The position numbers and the translations under genes were made by a program. Below are positions 7,270 to 10,372 of a stretch of DNA of 10,372 nucleotides, in pieces. The notes under the pieces are model-generated. The model was given only the letters and a program-made list of their open reading frames with translations, ran no database searches and had not been told where the DNA came from. Source of the stretch: JAJPGZ01 sp041167105 (lineage in GTDB: Bacteria > Verrucomicrobiota > Verrucomicrobiia > Chthoniobacterales > UBA10450); assembly GCA_041167105.1 (NCBI GenBank), contig JBEEGX010000120.1, forward strand, positions 1 through 10,372, written 5' to 3'. Numbering within the stretch: the stretch's first letter is position 1; every line of letters begins with the position of its first letter.

Positions 7270-8097
7270 TTACGACAACGCGCGCAGCTCGACCTCGCCG
7301 ATCTCCAACTGCAAAGCGTCGCGCGCGACGTTGAGGAAATTGTCGGCTGCGTCAGTGAGCGCGACGCGCAAACTTCCGCCGCCACTACATGTCGATCTTA
7401 GCGATTGTCGATCTAACAAATTACGCACAGCCGTCGCGCAGTTCTGCGCCGAATCGACCAGCTTTACTTCCTCGCCTAACGAGCGCGCGATCGCCGGCGC
7501 GAGCAGCGGATAATGCGTGCACCCGAGAACAAGCGTGTCGATTCCCTCAGCGATCATCGGTTCGAGGTAACGCGCGATCACCTGATCCGTCACCTTGTCG
7601 TCGAGCAATCCTTCCTCGATTAATGGCACGAGCAACGGACACGCCCGGCTCGTCACGCGCGCATGCACGTTGAGCGCGCGCAACGCGTTCTCATATGCGC
7701 CGCTGCGAATGGTCGCCCGCGTGCCGATGACGCCGACGTGACGATTGCGCGTGGTCGCGATTGCTGCCTGCGCGCCGGGCTCGATCACGCCGATGACCGG
7801 CACGGAAACATGTGCGCGCAATTTTGGAATGGCGACGGACGAAACAGTGTTACACGCGACGATAATTACTTTCGCATCTTCGCGCGTCAGGATATTGGCG
7901 AGCTCGATCGCGTAACGCTCGACCGTCTCCGCGCTTTTGTTTCCGTACGGCACGCGCGCCGTGTCGCCGAGATAAAAAATATCTTCGTTAGGCAGAACAT
8001 CGCGCAACGCTTTGACGACGGTGAGTCCGCCGATGCCCGAATCGAAAACGCCGATGGGTCTCTCATTAGAAGATGTCGATCTTTTATTCGCCGGCAT
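7270..8097 (-). CDS. murI: Glutamate racemase
   Basis: It converts L-glutamate to D-glutamate for peptidoglycan in the cytoplasm. From ATG 8097 it has 275 residues, normal for MurI. The longer frame (to 8148) adds an arginine-rich leader unlike the family. Hallmarks are GVFDSGIGGLTV with D19, LGDTARVPYGNKS (43-55), the first catalytic cysteine C82 in VACNTVSS, and the second, C193, in LGCTHYP with H195. The gene begins inside the last codons of the amidase gene (14-base overlap) and ends one base before the sulfatase start, so all three are probably co-transcribed. Residues 228-236 form a poorly conserved stretch coded by two neighbouring motif copies, one exact and one with a single mismatch. 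No Shine-Dalgarno sequence is seen. Confidence 0.95.
   Translation of the reverse strand: MPANKRSTSSNERPIGVFDSGIGGLTVVKALRDVLPNEDIFYLGDTARVPYGNKSAETVERYAIELANILTREDAKVIIVACNTVSSVAIPKLRAHVSVPVIGVIEPGAQAAIATTRNRHVGVIGTRATIRSGAYENALRALNVHARVTSRACPLLVPLIEEGLLDDKVTDQVIARYLEPMIAEGIDTLVLGCTHYPLLAPAIARSLGEEVKLVDSAQNCATAVRNLLDRQSLRSTCSGGGSLRVALTDAADNFLNVARDALQLEIGEVELRALS
7390..7415 (+). repeat. Direct pair of the WTGTCGATCTT motif inside murI
   Basis: An exact copy (7390-7399) and a one-mismatch copy ending in CTA (7406-7415) are repeated with 16-base spacing. They code for residues 228-236 of the racemase, a stretch between the last core strand region and the C-terminal helix that is not conserved in the family. 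Confidence 0.8.
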
Positions 8098-9232
8098 TGA
8101 TCGAGATGGACGGTTTTTCGAGTTGCGCCGCCGGCGCCGGCGGAACATACGCCGAGAGCGGCTCGGTAATCGGACGCGAATGCGGCGGTAGCGAAGTGCG
8201 CGCGCTGGCGAACGTGCCGCCTTCCGCGCGGAAGTTCACCGCCGCATCGTAATTCTTCACCGCTTGCGCGATGGCGAAGCCGAGTTGTTGTCGATACACC
8301 GGCGTGGCGATGCGCTGGCCTTCCGCGGTGCTGCTGAGAAATCCGCACTCGACCAGTACCGATGGGATTTTCGCGTTGCGCAAAACGGAAAAGCGCGAGT
8401 GTTTCACGCCGCGATCGAACATCGACATCTTCGTCAGGACCGAAGCGTGCACGGCTGCGGCCAGCGCGATGTTCTTTTCATCCTCGGCATTGCCCGGGCA
8501 CCAGCCGGTATTCGCGAAAGCCGTTTCGCGATCAAGCACTGCGTTCGAAATAACGCCGGCGGGCGCGAGCGAATACGTCTCCACCCCTTCAGCGTTGCCG
8601 CTCCAGTTGAAATGAATGCTAACGAAGACGGCATTCTGAAATTTATTCGCGAAACTTACCCGGTCTTCGAGCGAAACATATTTGTCGTTCGTGCGTGTCA
8701 TTTCCACTTTGTAACCCGCGGCCATGAGCTGCTGGCGCGCGTTATTTGCGACATCGAGCGTGAAGGTTTTCTCCGAGCCCCAACTGTTGGACGCGCCGTT
8801 ATCGCTCCCGCCGTGGCCGGGATCGAGAATGACGATGTCGATCTTGTGCGAGTTTTTGATTTTGTTAGGCCGAATCACCGGCTCGATGATTTTCGCCACG
8901 TCCATCGCCGAGATGAGCTCGTCGTTAGGCCCGGAAAGAATCGGGAAATCGGTGAAGAAGCGCACGCCGTTGATATAAAGCTCGCTCTTGCCTGCTTCCG
9001 CCCGCATGCCGCGACGCTGACTGCGCAACGACACGGTGTGACTGACGCGCGTGTATTCGGGGAATTGATAGAAGTGCGCGACGTTGCTGAAGGTGACGTA
9101 ATCGCGGCCCGATTGTTTGATCACGCTCCAATCGGTCGCGGCAAACGCAGCCGCGCCGATTAAAACGAAAACGACGAGTGCGAGCGTTTTGCCTGCCGAC
9201 ATGCGCCGGGAAGTTGGCCGCGTTGTTTTCAT
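8084..9232 (-). CDS. Secreted N-acetylmuramoyl-L-alanine amidase (Amidase_3)
   Basis: A zinc hydrolase that cuts the bond between N-acetylmuramic acid and L-alanine in peptidoglycan. From ATG 9232 it has 382 residues. It starts with a signal peptide: basic region KTTRPTSRR, then hydrophobic LALVVFVLIGAAAFA, with likely cleavage after AFA. An N-terminal domain with ELYINGVRFFTDFPIL follows, resembling substrate- or wall-binding domains. The catalytic domain has zinc ligands H140 in DPGHGG, E154 in GSEKTFTLDVA and H207 in SIHFNW, plus the catalytic glutamate E295 in VLVECGFLS. The C terminus is a proline-rich tail (PLSAYVPPAPAA). It is the first gene of the amidase-murI-sulfatase operon and diverges from valS. 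A TTG at 9265 would extend it but would run against the signal peptide. One motif copy lies at 8835-8845 and one at 8073-8083, just beyond its stop and within murI. Confidence 0.92.
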   Translation of the reverse strand: MKTTRPTSRRMSAGKTLALVVFVLIGAAAFAATDWSVIKQSGRDYVTFSNVAHFYQFPEYTRVSHTVSLRSQRRGMRAEAGKSELYINGVRFFTDFPILSGPNDELISAMDVAKIIEPVIRPNKIKNSHKIDIVILDPGHGGSDNGASNSWGSEKTFTLDVANNARQQLMAAGYKVEMTRTNDKYVSLEDRVSFANKFQNAVFVSIHFNWSGNAEGVETYSLAPAGVISNAVLDRETAFANTGWCPGNAEDEKNIALAAAVHASVLTKMSMFDRGVKHSRFSVLRNAKIPSVLVECGFLSSTAEGQRIATPVYRQQLGFAIAQAVKNYDAAVNFRAEGGTFASARTSLPPHSRPITEPLSAYVPPAPAAQLEKPSISINAGE

Positions 9233-9269
9233 TTTGCAATCGCGGCTGCGCCTCGGATGATTCAAGCCG
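9233..9269. promoter_or_regulatory. Divergent intergenic gap of 37 bases between amidase and valS
   Basis: The two start codons face away from each other with only 37 bases between them. I see no clear -35/-10 pair and no Shine-Dalgarno sequence for either gene. At least one promoter must therefore lie inside the opposing coding region, or the amidase may start at ATG 9202. An in-frame TGA at 9258-9260 fixes the valS start at 9270 or later. Confidence 0.35.
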
Positions 9270-10372
9270 ATGGCGGAGCTCTCGAAAACTTACGATCCGA
9301 AAACGGTTGAGCCAAAATGGTATCAACGTTGGATCGACAATGGCGATTTCGTTGCCGACGCAAAATCGTCGAAGCCGCCGTTCTCCATCGTCATGCCGCC
9401 GCCGAACATCACCGGCGTCCTGACTTTGGGTCACGTGCTCAACGACACCATCCAGGACATTCTTTCACGACGCGCGCGCATGCTTGGTCACGAAGTTTTA
9501 TGGCTCCCGGGAATGGACCACGCCGGCATCGGCACGCAGACGGCGGTCGAAAAATGGCTGCGCAAAAACGAAGGCGTTTCGCGCCACGATCTCGGCCGCG
9601 AAAAATTTCTCGAGCGCGTGCTCGAATGGCAAGATCGACATGGCGGCATCATCATTCAGCAACTCAAACGCCTCGGCTGTTCGTGCGATTGGTCGCGGCA
9701 GCGCTACACCATGGACGACGCCTACGTCCGCGCTGTCGAAAAAGTGTTTGTCGATCTTTACGACAAAGGGCTGATCTATCGCGGCAAACGCATGATCAAT
9801 TGGGACCCGGCTGCGCAGACCGCGGTCTCCGACGAGGAAGTCATCAGCAAACCGCAGCGCGGAAATCTGTACTACGTCCGCTACGAACTTGTCGATCAAC
9901 CGGGAAAGTTTTTGGAAGTCGCGACGACGCGTCCGGAGACGATCATGGCCGACACCGGTCTGGCCGTTCACCCTAACGACAAGCGTTATGTCGATCTTGT
10001 CGGCAAAAATGTTTGGCGCCCGCTCGCTCGCGAGAAAATTCCGATCGTCGCCGACGACGCGATCGATCCCGAATTCGGCACCGGCATCCTCAAAGTCACG
10101 CCCGCGCACGACAAACTCGATTTCGAAATTGGGCAGCGCCACAAGCTCCCGGTCATCGACGTTCTGCATCCGAACGGGAAAATAAACTGTCCGGCGGTGC
10201 CGGAGTTGGACGGGCTCGACCGTTTCGAAGCGCGCAAGAAATCCGCCGAGCTCTTGCAAGATCGACAACTACTTTCCAAAACCGAGCCGCACGAAAACAA
10301 CATCGGTATCAGCGATCGCAGCGAAGCGGTCATCGAACCGCGTTTGAGCGAGCAATGGTTTCTGCGTTATCC
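9270..10372 (+). CDS. valS: Valyl-tRNA synthetase, N-terminal part (3' end outside window)
   Basis: It attaches valine to tRNA-Val in the cytoplasm (class I synthetase). The first 367 codons are visible, and the frame stays open to the window end. MAELSKTYDPKTVEPKWYQRW is a typical ValRS start. The HIGH-type motif lies in PPPNITGVLTLGHVLN (43-58), followed by LPGMDHAGIGTQ, which points to valine rather than leucine or isoleucine. The editing domain shows ATTRPETIMADTGLAVHP (from A218) and TPAHDKLDFEIG (from T277). The KMSKS motif and anticodon domain would lie beyond the window. Two frames of WTGTCGATCTT occur: Val-Asp-Leu at 9748-9758 and 9988-9998, and Gln-Asp-Arg on the reverse orientation at 9631-9641 and 10258-10268. 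The genome carries the cognate tRNA-Val about 6 kb upstream. Confidence 0.95.
   Translation, partial: MAELSKTYDPKTVEPKWYQRWIDNGDFVADAKSSKPPFSIVMPPPNITGVLTLGHVLNDTIQDILSRRARMLGHEVLWLPGMDHAGIGTQTAVEKWLRKNEGVSRHDLGREKFLERVLEWQDRHGGIIIQQLKRLGCSCDWSRQRYTMDDAYVRAVEKVFVDLYDKGLIYRGKRMINWDPAAQTAVSDEEVISKPQRGNLYYVRYELVDQPGKFLEVATTRPETIMADTGLAVHPNDKRYVDLVGKNVWRPLAREKIPIVADDAIDPEFGTGILKVTPAHDKLDFEIGQRHKLPVIDVLHPNGKINCPAVPELDGLDRFEARKKSAELLQDRQLLSKTEPHENNIGISDRSEAVIEPRLSEQWFLRY

Larger units (their letters stand above)
28..8930. repeat. Dispersed motif CGTTAGGC, 8 exact copies
   Basis: CGTTAGGC reads on the plus strand at 28-35, 3681-3688, 7986-7993 and 8923-8930, and on the minus strand at 159-166, 1019-1026, 4940-4947 and 7474-7481. 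Three further copies keep only the inner GTTAGGC (1775-1781 and 7017-7023 on minus, 8864-8870 on plus). All lie inside coding regions. About 0.3 copies of the eight-base word are expected by chance on both strands. Orientation is balanced, unlike the first motif. Its role is unknown. Confidence 0.7.
187..10267. repeat. Dispersed motif WTGTCGATCTT, 20 exact copies (uptake-sequence-like)
   Basis: The ten-base core TGTCGATCTT occurs on the plus strand at 187, 905, 1388, 1929, 2751, 2781, 2913, 3542, 3842, 4672, 5376, 7390, 8074, 8836, 9749 and 9989. It occurs on the minus strand at 1479-1488, 3569-3578, 9631-9640 and 10258-10267. All 20 copies also have A or T before the core, and ten are followed by GC, giving the fuller form GATTGTCGATCTTGC. 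A one-mismatch copy is at 7406-7415. Copies lie in most genes, in several reading frames, and in non-coding gaps, so the selection acts on DNA rather than protein. The pattern resembles DNA uptake sequences; function is inferred. Confidence 0.93.

Noticed and set aside
368..7494. GCGATCGC palindromes like cyanobacterial HIP1
   Set aside because: Only four copies (368, 2479, 3301, 7487), which CG-rich codon use can largely explain.
8264..9163. 299-codon plus-strand frame opposite the amidase
   Set aside because: The amidase zinc ligands and signal peptide lie on the other strand; the frame has no recognisable domain.
9498..10268. 256-codon minus-strand frame opposite valS
   Set aside because: valS is open throughout and has all expected motifs; the antisense frame only looks repetitive (DIVR, KIDI) because it reads the dispersed motif.
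1..10372. CRISPR array, insertion sequence or prophage
   Set aside because: No regularly spaced long repeats, transposase, integrase or phage genes; the dispersed motif is far too short and irregularly spaced for CRISPR.

Overview
The window is about 10.4 kb of GC-rich, gene-dense bacterial chromosome with housekeeping content and no mobile element, CRISPR array or prophage. The style suggests a soil-type Verrucomicrobiota genome (Chthoniobacterales/Spartobacteria-like). The signs are TMTC-like membrane proteins with TPR tails carrying the 'NNLAW-LAT-P---LRDG' signature, a single-chain glycyl-tRNA synthetase, very tight gene packing and a lack of Shine-Dalgarno sequences. This placement is inference from protein style; no marker was searched.

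Left part, positions 1-2911: two tandem paralogous membrane-plus-TPR genes, the first cut by the window edge. They overlap by ATGA. Just behind the second lies a short reading frame whose end matches the C-terminal tail of both, probably the remnant of a third copy. Middle, 2914-5268: a tRNA-Val(CAC) on the minus strand next to a five-unit heptamer repeat, an OsmC/Ohr-like protein, glycyl-tRNA synthetase, and an MmcQ/YjbR-like protein overlapping it by one base. Right, 5269-9232 on the minus strand: a compact cell-envelope operon of N-acetylmuramoyl-L-alanine amidase, glutamate racemase (murI) and an LtaS-like sulfatase-fold transferase, with overlapping or abutting genes. It meets the glycyl-tRNA synthetase operon tail to tail at a shared hairpin. 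A valyl-tRNA synthetase gene (valS) diverges from the amidase and runs off the right end.

The outstanding signal is not a gene. The non-palindromic word WTGTCGATCTT (fuller form GATTGTCGATCTTGC) occurs 20 times exactly, against about 0.02 expected for its 10-base core on both strands. Copies lie in nearly every gene, in several reading frames, on both strands and between genes, and one perfect inverted pair lies between the OsmC-like gene and glyQS. This is the pattern of a DNA uptake sequence of the Neisseria/Pasteurellaceae kind, or another genome-wide signal word. A second word, CGTTAGGC, is also strongly over-represented (8 exact copies, about 0.3 expected).
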